Shown: positions 1 through 9,010, counted from the first letter of the stretch. The stretch is DNA of 64,000 nucleotides from Campylobacter concisus UNSWCS (GCF_000466685.1 NZ_ANNG01000030.1:1-64000), one strand, 5' to 3'. Program-made: numbers and translations. The notes: generated from the sequence alone by a model not told the origin.

Positions 1-79
1 CTTGGCTGGCATCTTTAGTATCACCTAAATCATCCTCTAATCCGCCCGCCATAAGCGCGTCAAGTTCCTCTTGGGTCAT
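1..79 (-). CDS. cheZ: CheZ-like CheY-P phosphatase, N-terminal fragment
   Basis: Only the first 26 codons lie in the window; the gene continues past base 1. The peptide begins MTQEELDALMAGGLEDD, which I recognise as the start shared by the divergent CheZ-like phosphatases of Campylobacter and Helicobacter (HP0170/Cj0700 type), which remove phosphate from CheY to control flagellar switching. The ATG follows a good AGGAGC ribosome site and a TATAAT box. In C. jejuni the same gene sits next to glnA, as it nearly does here, with a PHP phosphatase in between. The identification rests on a short N-terminus and on context, so it is tentative. Confidence 0.6.
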   Translation of the reverse strand, partial: MTQEELDALMAGGLEDDLGDTKDASQ

Positions 80-105
80 AAAAGCTCCTAATAAAATTTG
101 CCTTG

Positions 106-111
106 ATTATA
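106..111 (-). promoter_or_regulatory. -10 box of the cheZ-like gene
   Basis: TATAAT on the minus strand, about 27 bases upstream of the ATG at 79, in an AT-rich tract with no clear -35 box, as is usual for Campylobacter vegetative promoters. An AGGAGC ribosome site lies between it and the start codon. Confidence 0.5.
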
Positions 112-215
112 TAGGATTTAAATAAAAAGAAAGTTTAAAAAGTATGCGTTTATCTTTAAATTTATCAAATTTTAGGTAGCATTTTTGAAAAATAAACGAC
201 TTTAAAAGGCTAAAA

Positions 216-995
216 ATGACCGTCGATCTTCACAACCACACACCTCTTTGCAACCACGCAGTTGGCGAACCACTAGAATTTGTGAGATGCGCCATAAAAG
301 CTGGCACAAGATACTTTGGCTTTAGCGATCATGCGCCGATGAACTACGATGAAGCTTATAGGATGAAATTTGAGGAGATGCAAAGCTACGAAGACGAAAT
401 TTTACGTTTAAGAGATGAATTTAGCGGTGAGATAGAAATTTTACTTGGTTATGAGATGGACTTTTTAGATGGCTTTATGGACGAGCGAGTTTTTGCTAGA
501 AAGGTTGATTATCTAATAGGCTCTGTGCATTTTTTTAACGGCTGGGCGTTTGACAACCCTGAATTTATCGGCGGCTACGAGGGCAAAGACTTGGATCAAA
601 TTTGGCAGGAGTATTTTGACCACATAGAAAGATCAGCTAGGCTTGGTAAATTTGACATCATGGGTCACATCGATCTTTTAAAACTCTTTAAATTTTTACC
701 CAAAAAAGATGTCAGGATCCTAGCCAAAAACGCCATAAAAGCGATAAAAGAGGCAAATTTGGTAGTTGAGATAAACACAGCTGGCTTTAGAAAGCCTATC
801 GGCGAGCAATATCCAAGCGTAAATTTACTTGAGCTAATCGCTGAAAATGACATCACTATCACCTTTGGCTCAGACGCTCATGCCAAAGAAGAGATCGGTA
901 AAAACGGCGAAATTTGCGAGCAGATAGCTAGAAATTTGGGGTATTCAAAGTGTGCGATATTTAAAAATAGAGATAGAGAATTAGTAAAATTTTAG
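216..995 (+). CDS. PHP-domain histidinol-phosphatase-like protein
   Basis: 259-residue protein of the PHP (polymerase and histidinol phosphatase) superfamily, a trinuclear metal phosphoesterase fold. The metal-binding set is visible: H6 and H8 in DLHNHT, D38-H39, E80, H105, H151, and D220 with H222 in GSDAH. Length and motif order fit the HisJ-type histidinol-phosphatases that dephosphorylate histidinol phosphate in histidine synthesis, and no other domain is fused to it. There is no his gene nearby, so the substrate is inferred from the family only. The start is supported by an AAGG site 8 bases upstream. It lies between the divergent cheZ-like gene and glnA. Confidence 0.8.
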   Translation: MTVDLHNHTPLCNHAVGEPLEFVRCAIKAGTRYFGFSDHAPMNYDEAYRMKFEEMQSYEDEILRLRDEFSGEIEILLGYEMDFLDGFMDERVFARKVDYLIGSVHFFNGWAFDNPEFIGGYEGKDLDQIWQEYFDHIERSARLGKFDIMGHIDLLKLFKFLPKKDVRILAKNAIKAIKEANLVVEINTAGFRKPIGEQYPSVNLLELIAENDITITFGSDAHAKEEIGKNGEICEQIARNLGYSKCAIFKNRDRELVKF

Positions 996-1045
996 TTTGG
1001 GGTCAAATAAAATATAAAAATAATCTTAAATATAAAATTTTGTGA

Positions 1046-1051
1046 TACAAT
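1046..1051 (+). promoter_or_regulatory. glnA -10 box
   Basis: TACAAT preceded by TGTGA in an AT-rich stretch with periodic T/A runs, 31 bases before the glnA ATG. A strong AAGGAGAT ribosome site stands at 1070-1077. No obvious NtrC or sigma-54 element was seen. Confidence 0.45.
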
Positions 1052-1082
1052 ACGAAAATTAAAAACCAGAAGGAGATAAAAA

Positions 1083-2513
1083 ATGGGAAAATTTGTCCAA
1101 AACATCGATCATTTTTTTGATTTTTGCAAAGAAAATGAAGTTAAATTTGTAGATTTTAGATTTACCGATCTAAACGGCGCTTGGCACAGCATAAGCTACA
1201 ACATAAAAGCTGTTACAAAAGAGAATTTCACAAACGGCATCCCAATGGACGCTAGCTCGATGAACGGCTGGCAGCCTATCGACAAGAGCGATATGATAAT
1301 GAAGCCAGAAGCGACATCGGCGTTTTTGGACCCATTTACCTCTGACATCACAGTCGTTGTTTTTTGCGATATCTACGACATTTACAAAGGTCAAATTTAT
1401 GAAAAATGCCCTCGCTCGATCGCAAAAAGAGCGATGCAATATGTAAAAGATAGCGGACTTGGCGATGAGGCATATTTTGGCCCTGAGAATGAATTTTTTG
1501 TATTTGACAACGTCAAAATCATCGACAGCCCAAACTACGCGATGTATCAAGTAGATAGCGAAGAAGGCGAGTGGAACGACGCTGCGGACTTCAAAGATAG
1601 CTACAACACAGGTCACCGCCCACGCAGAAAAGGCGGCTACTTGATGACTCAGCCAATCGACAGTATGGTCGATCTAAGAGCTGAAATGATGCAAGTTTTA
1701 GAGCAAGTTGGCCTTGAAGTATTTTTAGGACACCACGAAGTCGCACAAGGTCAAGGCGAGATCGGCGTGAAATTTGGCAACCTAGTCGAGGCTGCTGATA
1801 ACGTTCAAATTTACAAATACGTCGTTCGCATGGTCGCTCACCTAAACGGCAAGACAGTTACATTTATGCCAAAACCGCTTTATGGCGACAACGGCAGCGG
1901 CATGCACGTGCATCAATCAGTCTGGAAAGATGGTAAAAATTTATTCTACAAAGAGGGCAACTACGCAAATTTAAGCGACTTTGCTAGGCACTACATCGGC
2001 GGCGTTTTAAAACACGCAAGAAGCGTTGCAGCCTTCACAAACCCTAGCACAAACAGCTACAAACGCCTAATCCCAGGCTTTGAAGCGCCATCTATCCTCA
2101 CCTACTCGAGCCAAAACCGCTCAGCGAGCATCCGCATACCTTACGGAGCTGGCGAGAAGTCAGTTAGGGCTGAGATGAGATTTCCAGATAGCACAGCAAA
2201 CCCTTATCTAGCCTTCTCAGCGATGCTAATGGCGGGTCTTGACGGCGTTAAAAACAAATACGAGCCAGTTGGTCCGATGGATGAAAATTTATTTAAACTT
2301 CACCTAGATGAGATCAGAGAACGCGGCATCGAGCAGCTACCACACACGCTTCGTGGCAGCCTTGAAGCGCTTATCCGCGATAACGAATACCTAAAACCGA
2401 TAATGAGCGATCTTTTCATCGACACTTATCAACACATGAAATTTGAAACTCAGGTTTGGCCTTACGAAGCGCGCCCAACTGCTTATGAGTTTAAGACCTG
2501 CTTCTCTTGCTAA
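1083..2513 (+). CDS. glnA: Glutamine synthetase, type I
   Basis: 476-residue class I glutamine synthetase, which makes glutamine from glutamate, ammonia and ATP as a cytoplasmic dodecamer. The N-terminal beta-grasp region ([14 protein letters not shown]), the metal-binding GPENEFFVF segment, the GSGMHVHQS motif and the NRSASIRIP glutamate/nucleotide-site segment are all present and in order; length is typical. At the position of the adenylylated tyrosine of enteric enzymes (NLYDLP) this protein reads NLFKLH, with Phe at 404, so the usual covalent control cannot operate. A strong ribosome site precedes the ATG and a hairpin terminator follows the stop. Confidence 0.97.
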   Translation: MGKFVQNIDHFFDFCKENEVKFVDFRFTDLNGAWHSISYNIKAVTKENFTNGIPMDASSMNGWQPIDKSDMIMKPEATSAFLDPFTSDITVVVFCDIYDIYKGQIYEKCPRSIAKRAMQYVKDSGLGDEAYFGPENEFFVFDNVKIIDSPNYAMYQVDSEEGEWNDAADFKDSYNTGHRPRRKGGYLMTQPIDSMVDLRAEMMQVLEQVGLEVFLGHHEVAQGQGEIGVKFGNLVEAADNVQIYKYVVRMVAHLNGKTVTFMPKPLYGDNGSGMHVHQSVWKDGKNLFYKEGNYANLSDFARHYIGGVLKHARSVAAFTNPSTNSYKRLIPGFEAPSILTYSSQNRSASIRIPYGAGEKSVRAEMRFPDSTANPYLAFSAMLMAGLDGVKNKYEPVGPMDENLFKLHLDEIRERGIEQLPHTLRGSLEALIRDNEYLKPIMSDLFIDTYQHMKFETQVWPYEARPTAYEFKTCFSC

Positions 2514-2520
2514 AACGCGA

Positions 2521-2554
2521 TCTCCAAGCTCATTTTGGGCTTGGAGACTTTTTT
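2521..2554 (+). terminator. Intrinsic terminator after glnA
   Basis: CTCCAAGC (2522-2529) pairs with GCTTGGAG (2539-2546), extendable by flanking and wobble pairs, followed by ACTTTTTT. It starts 8 bases after the glnA stop. Confidence 0.85.
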
Positions 2555-2599
2555 AATCAAATTTAAAATATAAAATCCTGCGATTATTAAATTTAGAGC

Positions 2600-3345
2600 T
2601 AAATCCAATAAGCATTATCGCTTAGAAATTTTTTAAACACAACAGATAAATTTTTTAAAAATATAAAATCTATATAGTTAAATTTTGAGCTAAATTTGGC
2701 TTTACGCACAAGAATAAATTTTAAATTTAATAAGCCAAAACTCATGCAAATTTAGAAATTTAAGCTCATATCCAAAAAAGCCATACGAATAAATTTAAGA
2801 CTTCAAGCTTTAAACATAAAAACAAGAATACCTATCAAAATTTTGGCTACTTTTGTTTAGAAATTTTGTCCAAAAGGACAAATTTAAAAATTAACAAGTC
2901 ATAGCCATTGTAAATTTACTTTCATAGTTTGGGGATTTTACTTAGCAAAATGGTCATAACAGATAAATTTAGGCTTTAAATTTAAGTATCAAGTCTAAAC
3001 GACAAGCTAAATTTTGACTAATTTTATTTAGAAATTTTGCTTTAGAAAGGTTAAATTTAATAAACCTAAACTAATACAAATTTTCAACCTTAAGTTTATA
3101 TCCGAAATAGCTACAGCAGATAAATTTTGAACTAAATTTGATTTTGCAAACAAGGGGCAAATTTACCAGAATTTTAAATTTATCTGCCTCATTAAAAGCT
3201 CAAATTTAACAAGCCCTAGCTCTTTTAAATTTGCAATATAAATTTGAGATTTTATTTAGTCAGGATAGCAGCAGATAAATTTATTAAAAAGCTAAATTTG
3301 GCCACTTTTATTTAAAAATTTAGACCAAAAAGTCAAATTTACAAA
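2600..3345. repeat. Diverged tandem repeats of about 155 bp between glnA and dnaX
   Basis: No gene is visible in the 844 bases between the convergent glnA and dnaX ends. The tract is built of imperfect copies of one unit. The anchor word CAGATAAATTT or a near match recurs at about 2643, 2786 (CGAATAAATTT), 2960, 3117 and 3272, a spacing of 143, 174, 157 and 155. After the anchor the units share GCTAAATTT, ACTTTTATTTAGAAATTT and CAAATTTA blocks in the same order. The last unit is cut off by the 3' end of dnaX. All frames are broken by stops. AAATTT is common across this genome, so only the longer ordered matches count as evidence. Confidence 0.65.
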
Positions 3346-3357
3346 AGAGCCAAATCC

Positions 3358-5019
3358 CTAGCTATTTTGCACTTCAGGCTGTCCAAAGAGCCTATTTGCC
3401 TCTTTTATCACGCCCTCTTCTCTTTGCTTTTTAAGCTCCTCTGGGCTTTTGCTCTGGCTTAGCGACATCAGCTCTTTTGCAAAGTCATTTTGCGGCTGAG
3501 ATAGCGCATTTACCCTAGTTTCAGGCGCAGCAGGCTTGCTTACTGGCTCATCTTTTTGCTCATCTTGCTGCCTAGCCTTTATCTTAGCGATCTCATCGTC
3601 AAGGTAGCTATATTTGTCCTGTGGTTCTTGTGGCGGAGTTTGCAGCTCAGGCTTTGGGGCAGGAGCTTGGGTTTTAGCATTTACAATCTTTATTTTTCTA
3701 CCAAAAATTGTATGTAAAATTTCATGCATTACGCCCCAGCTTTTTTTGAAAAATGCCAGCTCATCGCCAGTTGCATTGACGACTAGGCCAAGCTCATTTT
3801 CATTTAAAAAGCTAAAACTTATGTGATTTTTAAAAATTTCTCCAAGCTCGAAGCTTCTATCATAAATTTTTGCCACAAACTGCTCATACGGTGTCTTTGG
3901 CGCCTCTTTTACGGCTAAAATTTGCTCACTCACACCAGCTTTTGGCTCGATCACAGCCACCCTAGGTTCGCTCTTAGCAAGCTTTATGGCTTCATCGATA
4001 TCTTGCAGATTTAGCGCCTCTATCATCATAAAAAGCATAAGCATGAGCACAAAGCCATTGTCGCTTGATACGCTTAGCATCGACTTTGCCTGCGCCAAAA
4101 TCCTAAAAAATCTCTCATATATAAGAAGCGAAAATTTTGGATCATTGTCTAAAAATCTCTGCTTTAAATTTGCCAAAATTTCATCTATGATCATCTCTGG
4201 CTCATAGGTCTCAAGCTCAGTTACAAGCACTCTAATAGCGTTTTTATCGGCATTTGCGACGTGTTCGATGATCTGCTCGATCCTACTTGGATCAAGAAGT
4301 CCAAGCATCTCCGCCACGCTTGATTTTGTGATATTGCCAGCGCCATAAATGATAGCTTGATCAAGTAGTGTTAGCGTATCTCTTAGCGAGCCGCCGCCGC
4401 TTCTAGCTAGTATCTCAAGCGCCTCCCTCTCGTAGCTCACGCCCTCTTTACTAAGGATAAATTCAAGATGTTTTACGATCTCATACCTGCTTATTTGCTT
4501 AAATCTAAAATGCTGCGTCCTTGAAAGCACCGTCGTCGGAAGCTTAAGCGGGTCGGTCGTTGCAAGGATAAATTTAACATAGCTTGGCGGCTCTTCGAGC
4601 GTTTTAAGAAGGGCATTAAACGCCTCTTTTGTTAGCATGTGCACTTCGTCGATGATGAAAATTTTATATCTAGCAGCCGTAGGAGCGTATTTTGTCTGCT
4701 CGATGAGCTCCCTTATATCGTCGATCTTTCTGTGGCTGGCTGCGTCCATCTCGATGATGTCCATATGGCGCGACTCGTTTGCCATCACGCACTGCGCGCA
4801 GACCTCGCAAGGCCTAGAAGTTGGCCCTTTCTCGCAGACCAAAGCCTTTGCAAATATCCTAGCGCTCGATGTCTTGCCGCTTCCCCTAAGGCCTGAAAAC
4901 AAATAGGCATGGCTCACTCTATTTTCGTCAAGTGCATGGGTTAGGCTCTTGCTTACGGCTTCTTGTCCGATGAGCTCGTCAAAATTTTTTGGTCGATATT
5001 TTAGGGCTAGTGCTTGCAA
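3358..5019 (-). CDS. dnaX: DNA polymerase III subunit gamma/tau
   Basis: 553-residue clamp-loader ATPase of the replicative polymerase. The AAA+ module at the N-terminus shows Walker A GLRGSGKT (43-50), a zinc knuckle C62, C71, C74, C77, Walker B DEVH and a sensor SRT segment; the C-terminal third is charged and low in complexity, as in tau. I place the start at a TTG (5019), which has an AAGGAAAG ribosome site and gives MQALALKYRPK, the normal family beginning; an upstream TTG would add six residues. A run of seven A in codons 425-427 could allow slippage to a gamma-like short form. It converges on the repeat tract and diverges from the LysE-type gene. Confidence 0.95.
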   Translation of the reverse strand: MQALALKYRPKNFDELIGQEAVSKSLTHALDENRVSHAYLFSGLRGSGKTSSARIFAKALVCEKGPTSRPCEVCAQCVMANESRHMDIIEMDAASHRKIDDIRELIEQTKYAPTAARYKIFIIDEVHMLTKEAFNALLKTLEEPPSYVKFILATTDPLKLPTTVLSRTQHFRFKQISRYEIVKHLEFILSKEGVSYEREALEILARSGGGSLRDTLTLLDQAIIYGAGNITKSSVAEMLGLLDPSRIEQIIEHVANADKNAIRVLVTELETYEPEMIIDEILANLKQRFLDNDPKFSLLIYERFFRILAQAKSMLSVSSDNGFVLMLMLFMMIEALNLQDIDEAIKLAKSEPRVAVIEPKAGVSEQILAVKEAPKTPYEQFVAKIYDRSFELGEIFKNHISFSFLNENELGLVVNATGDELAFFKKSWGVMHEILHTIFGRKIKIVNAKTQAPAPKPELQTPPQEPQDKYSYLDDEIAKIKARQQDEQKDEPVSKPAAPETRVNALSQPQNDFAKELMSLSQSKSPEELKKQREEGVIKEANRLFGQPEVQNS

Positions 5020-5136
5020 CTGCTTTCCTTTTTGCAATTTTAATTTGCTGATTTTATAAAAAAAGGCATAAATTTATGGTTATGATAAAGTTAAATTTTG
5101 CTAAATTTAAGCCAAAATTTAGCGGAAAGGATAAAT

Positions 5137-5745
5137 TTGCAAGCATTTATATCTGGATTTTTCACCTCTTTATCGCTCATTTTAGCCATTGGCGCGCAAA
5201 ACGCATTTGTCCTAAAACAGGGCATCAAAAGAGAAAATATCTTTATCATCTGCCTTATTTGCGCCATTAGCGATGCTCTCTTGATCTTTGCAGGAGTTTT
5301 TGGGCTTGGTAGCCTCGTGCAAAATTTCTCCGTCATCAAGCAAATCGCCCTATATGGTGGCTTTTTATTTTTACTTTTTTACGCGCTAAAGAGCTTTCAC
5401 ACGTGCTTTTTTAAGGACCTTAGTATGGATACGAGCAGCGATTATGCCAGATCAAATTTAAAGAAAAATATCCTTTTAACGCTCGCTTTTACCTGGCTAA
5501 ATCCTCACGTCTATCTTGACACCATGATCCTAATAGGCTCGGTTTCTACTAAATTTAAAGATGAAAATTTGATATTTGGCGTGGGAGCTAGTCTTGCCTC
5601 GTTTTGTTTTTTCTTTACACTTGGCTATCTGGCTAGGTTTTTAGCGCCCATTTTTGCAAGACCCATCTCTTGGAAAGTTTTAGAGTTTTTTGTCGGCCTC
5701 ATCATGCTCGCCCTTGCTTTCATGCTCATTTTTGCTAGCTTCTAG
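5137..5745 (+). CDS. LysE/RhtB-family amino acid exporter
   Basis: About 202 residues with five or six hydrophobic segments. The N-terminal GFFTSLSLILAIGAQNAFVLKQGI segment is the hallmark of LysE/ArgO-type exporters, which expel basic or other amino acids across the inner membrane; FTWLNPHVYLDT is a second family motif. I chose a TTG start at 5137 because GGAAAGGA lies just upstream and the protein then begins at the first helix; a TTG at 5098 would add 13 polar residues. The last 66 bases overlap the 3' end of the convergent ccoS gene. The substrate cannot be told from sequence. Confidence 0.88.
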   Translation: MQAFISGFFTSLSLILAIGAQNAFVLKQGIKRENIFIICLICAISDALLIFAGVFGLGSLVQNFSVIKQIALYGGFLFLLFYALKSFHTCFFKDLSMDTSSDYARSNLKKNILLTLAFTWLNPHVYLDTMILIGSVSTKFKDENLIFGVGASLASFCFFFTLGYLARFLAPIFARPISWKVLEFFVGLIMLALAFMLIFASF

Positions 5746-5949
5746 CCTCTTTTTTAGAGCCTCTTTTTTACGAAGTTCGAGCTGGTAGGCTTCATTTAGC
5801 GCGTCTTCGCCATCTAAATTTGCTCCGTCTAAAAATTTGCGGTAGTCTTCAAACTGCCTATTTTTTATCCCCCAAAGCACGCCAAAAAGCAGGGCTGCCC
5901 CCATCAAAACCGAGATAAAAACAAGCATCGCAAGAGTCGTTGTATCCAC
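5680..5949 (-). CDS. ccoS: cbb3-type cytochrome oxidase assembly protein CcoS
   Basis: 89 residues: one N-terminal transmembrane helix, then the segment LLFGVLWGIKNRQFEDYRKF and a charged C-terminal tail. This is the CcoS pattern; CcoS is a small inner-membrane protein needed for cofactor insertion into cbb3 oxidase. It directly follows ccoI, with a GTG start sharing one base with the ccoI stop and an AAGGA site inside the end of ccoI, so translation is probably coupled. The charged tail is longer than in many CcoS proteins. Its 3' end overlaps the convergent exporter gene. Confidence 0.88.
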   Translation of the reverse strand: MDTTTLAMLVFISVLMGAALLFGVLWGIKNRQFEDYRKFLDGANLDGEDALNEAYQLELRKKEALKKRLEASKNEHESKGEHDEADKKL

Positions 5950-8327
5950 TATTTGTCCTTAAATTTTCTAACTATAAAAAGCGAGTTTAGTATGACGCTT
6001 AGCGAGCTTGCCGACATGAAAAGCGCAGCAAAGAGCGGCATGACGTAGCCACACACCGCAAATGGCAGGCTAAGGGCGTTATAAAGCAGGCAAAAGAGTA
6101 AATTTTGCTTTATCGTTTTATAAGTAAATTTTGAAATTTTCACCGCTTTTGCAAGGCTTTGCAAGCTATCATCAAGTAGCACCACGTCGCTTTTTTCTAA
6201 GCTCACCGCAGCGCCACTTCCCATGCAAATAGCCACGTGAGCAAGGCTAAGCGCGGCTGCGTCGTTTATGCCGTCCCCCACCATCAGCACCTTTTTGCCC
6301 TGCTGCTTAAGACCAGCTATAAATTTAGCCTTTTCATCAGGCAGCATCCCTGCTCCAAACTCGCTCACACCAAGCTCATCTGCCACGTTTTTTACCACAT
6401 TTTGCACGTCGCCACTTAGGATACATACCTTCATGCCAGCACTCTTTAGCTCGTCCATCAAAGCCTTTGCCTCAGGCTTTACGCTATCTTTTAGGTAAAA
6501 TTTAGCCACCAGCTCGCCCTGCTTGCCCACAAAAAAGCTCACATTTTCTTCGCACTCATCAAATTTCACCCCATTTTCAGCCAAAAAGCGCCTACTTCCA
6601 GCCACAAAACGCTCACCCATAATATCAGCGCTAACTCCCTTTGCCACGCTTAAATTTGCATTTTCAAGCTCAACTTTTTTTGCGCCTTTTTGCTTTAAAA
6701 ACTCGGCCACCGCCACACTTATTTGGTGGTTTGAGATGAGGCAAAGCGAGTAAATTTTATCGGTACCAACGCCCTCTTTTATAAAAAACTCGCCAACTTC
6801 AAATTTAGCCTTTGTAAGCGTCCCAGTCTTGTCAAATACCGCTACATCGCACTTTGCAAGGCTTTCAAAAAATTTAGCCTCCTTAAAAAGCACCTTGTTT
6901 TTAAAGGCAACCCCAAGGGCGCAAACGCTGCTAACTGGCGTGGCAAGGGCAAGCGCACAAGGGCAAGCGATCACGATGACGCTCACGGCTGTCACTACCG
7001 CTTCTGAAAAGCCAAATTTAAAATACCAAAACCAAAATGTAAAAAACGCTAGAGCAAGCACGCTAAGAGAGAATTTCGAGGCGATTTTATTGACCGCTAG
7101 CTCGATATTTGGCTTTTTTAGCTCTGCGTTTTGGAGTAAATTTATAAGCTTATTAAGGTATGAGTTTTTAAAAATTTGCCTTGCCTCATAGACGATCTGC
7201 CCGTTTAGACAGACGACGCCGCTTTTTACCTCGCCGCCAGAGCTTAGCAAAAGTGGCAAGCTTTCGCCTGTTAAGCTTGAGCTATCGATACTTGCCTCGC
7301 CGCTAAGCACCACCCCATCAAGCAGCGCCCTCTCACCAGCTCTTAGCACGATCTTTTCGCCTAAATTTACATCCTTTGGCTCTTTTAAAACGTCCTTGCC
7401 ATCCTCTAAAACACACACTTTTGCAAGCAGCATGTCGCTTAAGAAATTTGAGGTCTCAAGCGCCTTTTTCTTGCCTAAAATTTCTAAAAATTTACCGATA
7501 AAAACAAAGGTTATGATCATCGCGACCGAGTCAAAATAGCTCTCGCCGCTTCTTGAGAGCATCGCAAAAATAGAATAAATATATGTTATGCTAGCCCCCG
7601 TGATAACGAGCAGATCCATATTTGGTGAGGCGTTTTTAATGGCGATCTTCGCCCCCTTGAAAAACTCGCTGCCAGTGTAGAAAAGCACAGGCGTTGCCAG
7701 CACGAACTGTGCGAAGCTTAGCAGATCCTTCACGTCGCTTCTGATACCGCTAAAGTAGCCGCCATACTGCGCGATCGCCAGCCACATGATATTCATCGTA
7801 GCAAAGATGCCAACAAGCGCTTTTGCGTAGAAATTTCGCCTTTTTTTGACTAGCTCGTCCTCTTTTTGGCTCGCTGCGTAGGCCTTTGGAGTGTAGCCAA
7901 CGGCGTAAATTTTCTCGATTATTTGCTCCACCAAAAGCTCTTGCTCATCGTAAACGATGACCGCCTTTTGGCTAAGCGAGTTGATATTTACCTCCAAGAT
8001 GCCAGGCAGGCTAAAAAGCGCCTTTTCAAGCAGCCAGATGCACGCAGAGCAGGTTATGCCGTCAATGAGAAGCGAAATTTTAGAAAACTCGCCCTCTTTT
8101 GTCACTAGCTCGCTAAAATTTGCCGCTAAATTTTTGACATTTGCACCGCTACTTGCAGGATTTAGCGTGTTTTTGCCAAGTCGTTCATAAAACTCGCCAA
8201 GGCCACTTTCATTTAAAATTTCATAGACGCCTTTGCAGCCAACGCAGCAAAACTTAAGCCCGCTTTTAGTCTCTATCATCGCACTTTCATCAAAGCTTTG
8301 CTTGCAATGAGCGCACCTACACTTCAC
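5949..8327 (-). CDS. ccoI: Copper-type P1B ATPase CcoI/FixI for cbb3 oxidase assembly
   Basis: 792-residue P1B heavy-metal ATPase. In order: a cysteine-rich N-terminal domain (C3, C5, C8, then FCCVGC), a heavy-metal-associated domain with CSAC (93-96), transmembrane helices, the TGES phosphatase loop (353-356), the CPC metal site (455-457), DKTGT with phosphorylated D499, and GDGIND near the end. The extra N-terminal Cys domain and the following ccoS mark it as CcoI, which supplies copper to the cbb3 oxidase. It starts with GTG, overlapping the regulator gene upstream by four bases. The ccoNOPQ genes are not in the window. Confidence 0.93.
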   Translation of the reverse strand: MKCRCAHCKQSFDESAMIETKSGLKFCCVGCKGVYEILNESGLGEFYERLGKNTLNPASSGANVKNLAANFSELVTKEGEFSKISLLIDGITCSACIWLLEKALFSLPGILEVNINSLSQKAVIVYDEQELLVEQIIEKIYAVGYTPKAYAASQKEDELVKKRRNFYAKALVGIFATMNIMWLAIAQYGGYFSGIRSDVKDLLSFAQFVLATPVLFYTGSEFFKGAKIAIKNASPNMDLLVITGASITYIYSIFAMLSRSGESYFDSVAMIITFVFIGKFLEILGKKKALETSNFLSDMLLAKVCVLEDGKDVLKEPKDVNLGEKIVLRAGERALLDGVVLSGEASIDSSSLTGESLPLLLSSGGEVKSGVVCLNGQIVYEARQIFKNSYLNKLINLLQNAELKKPNIELAVNKIASKFSLSVLALAFFTFWFWYFKFGFSEAVVTAVSVIVIACPCALALATPVSSVCALGVAFKNKVLFKEAKFFESLAKCDVAVFDKTGTLTKAKFEVGEFFIKEGVGTDKIYSLCLISNHQISVAVAEFLKQKGAKKVELENANLSVAKGVSADIMGERFVAGSRRFLAENGVKFDECEENVSFFVGKQGELVAKFYLKDSVKPEAKALMDELKSAGMKVCILSGDVQNVVKNVADELGVSEFGAGMLPDEKAKFIAGLKQQGKKVLMVGDGINDAAALSLAHVAICMGSGAAVSLEKSDVVLLDDSLQSLAKAVKISKFTYKTIKQNLLFCLLYNALSLPFAVCGYVMPLFAALFMSASSLSVILNSLFIVRKFKDK

Positions 8328-8944
8328 GGGCGCTTCTTTTTAAGCTGGTCTAGATAGCCGTATATCGTGATCTTTGAGACGTTTAGCTTGGCTGCCACGA
8401 CCTCGATAGCGCCTTTTATGTTAAAAATGCCCTTTTCGTTCATAAAGCCCACGAGCTCTAGCTTTTGCTCCTTTTTGAGCTTTTTGCCCTCATTTTTGGC
8501 GATGATCTTGTCGATCAAATTTAAGACGATCTGCATCACATCGTCGTTTTGCTCGCTTTTTGGCTCATTTTCACTAGTTTTTAAGAAATTCCCAGCCACT
8601 TCAAAAAGGCTCTTTGCCACGCTCGCATCAACATTTACGCATATCGCTCCGATGATCTCGCCGTGCTCGTCTCTGATAAATGCAGTTGATGACTTCACCA
8701 GCTTTTCATCCTTTGCAAAAAAGTAGTTTGCCACGTAGTCGTCTTTGAAATTTTTGCTATTTAAGACCTCGCTTACAAGGTGGTCAAAGCTTTGTCCGAC
8801 CTTTCTGCCAGTGACGTCGCCAGCTACGTAGACGACTGAGCGCTGTGGGTGAGAGAGATCGTGCAGGACGACTTCGCAGGCAAATGGCGAGCTTTTTTGT
8901 ATGAGATTTGCCGTTGGGATAAATGCCTTTAATATAGGATGCAT
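8324..8944 (-). CDS. YheO/DauR-type PAS and helix-turn-helix regulator
   Basis: 206 residues. The first 120 form a YheO-like PAS sensor domain (CEVVLHDLSHPQRSVVYVAG, and GAICVNVDAS), and the C-terminal 60 a helix-turn-helix ending in KITIYGYLDQLKK, the layout of DauR-type regulators. Relatives repress amino-acid catabolic genes. It diverges from ridA and the PLP enzyme, with a perfect inverted repeat in between, so control of that pair and of itself is a reasonable inference. Its end overlaps ccoI by four bases, so a read-through message would also carry ccoI-ccoS, which is an odd partnership. Confidence 0.85.
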   Translation of the reverse strand: MHPILKAFIPTANLIQKSSPFACEVVLHDLSHPQRSVVYVAGDVTGRKVGQSFDHLVSEVLNSKNFKDDYVANYFFAKDEKLVKSSTAFIRDEHGEIIGAICVNVDASVAKSLFEVAGNFLKTSENEPKSEQNDDVMQIVLNLIDKIIAKNEGKKLKKEQKLELVGFMNEKGIFNIKGAIEVVAAKLNVSKITIYGYLDQLKKKRP

Positions 8945-9010
8945 AAGGCGCCTTTTGTTTTTTTACCGAGTAGTTTATCTAAAATATTTTTAAAACTTAG
9001 ATAAGTAAAA

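Noticed and set aside
1170..1616. 148-codon frame opposite glnA
   Set aside because: It is a mirror frame within a strongly conserved gene, without a start site or recognisable protein.
2514..3357. Possible CRISPR array
   Set aside because: The repeats are long, imperfect and not separated by unique spacers of constant size, and no cas gene is near.
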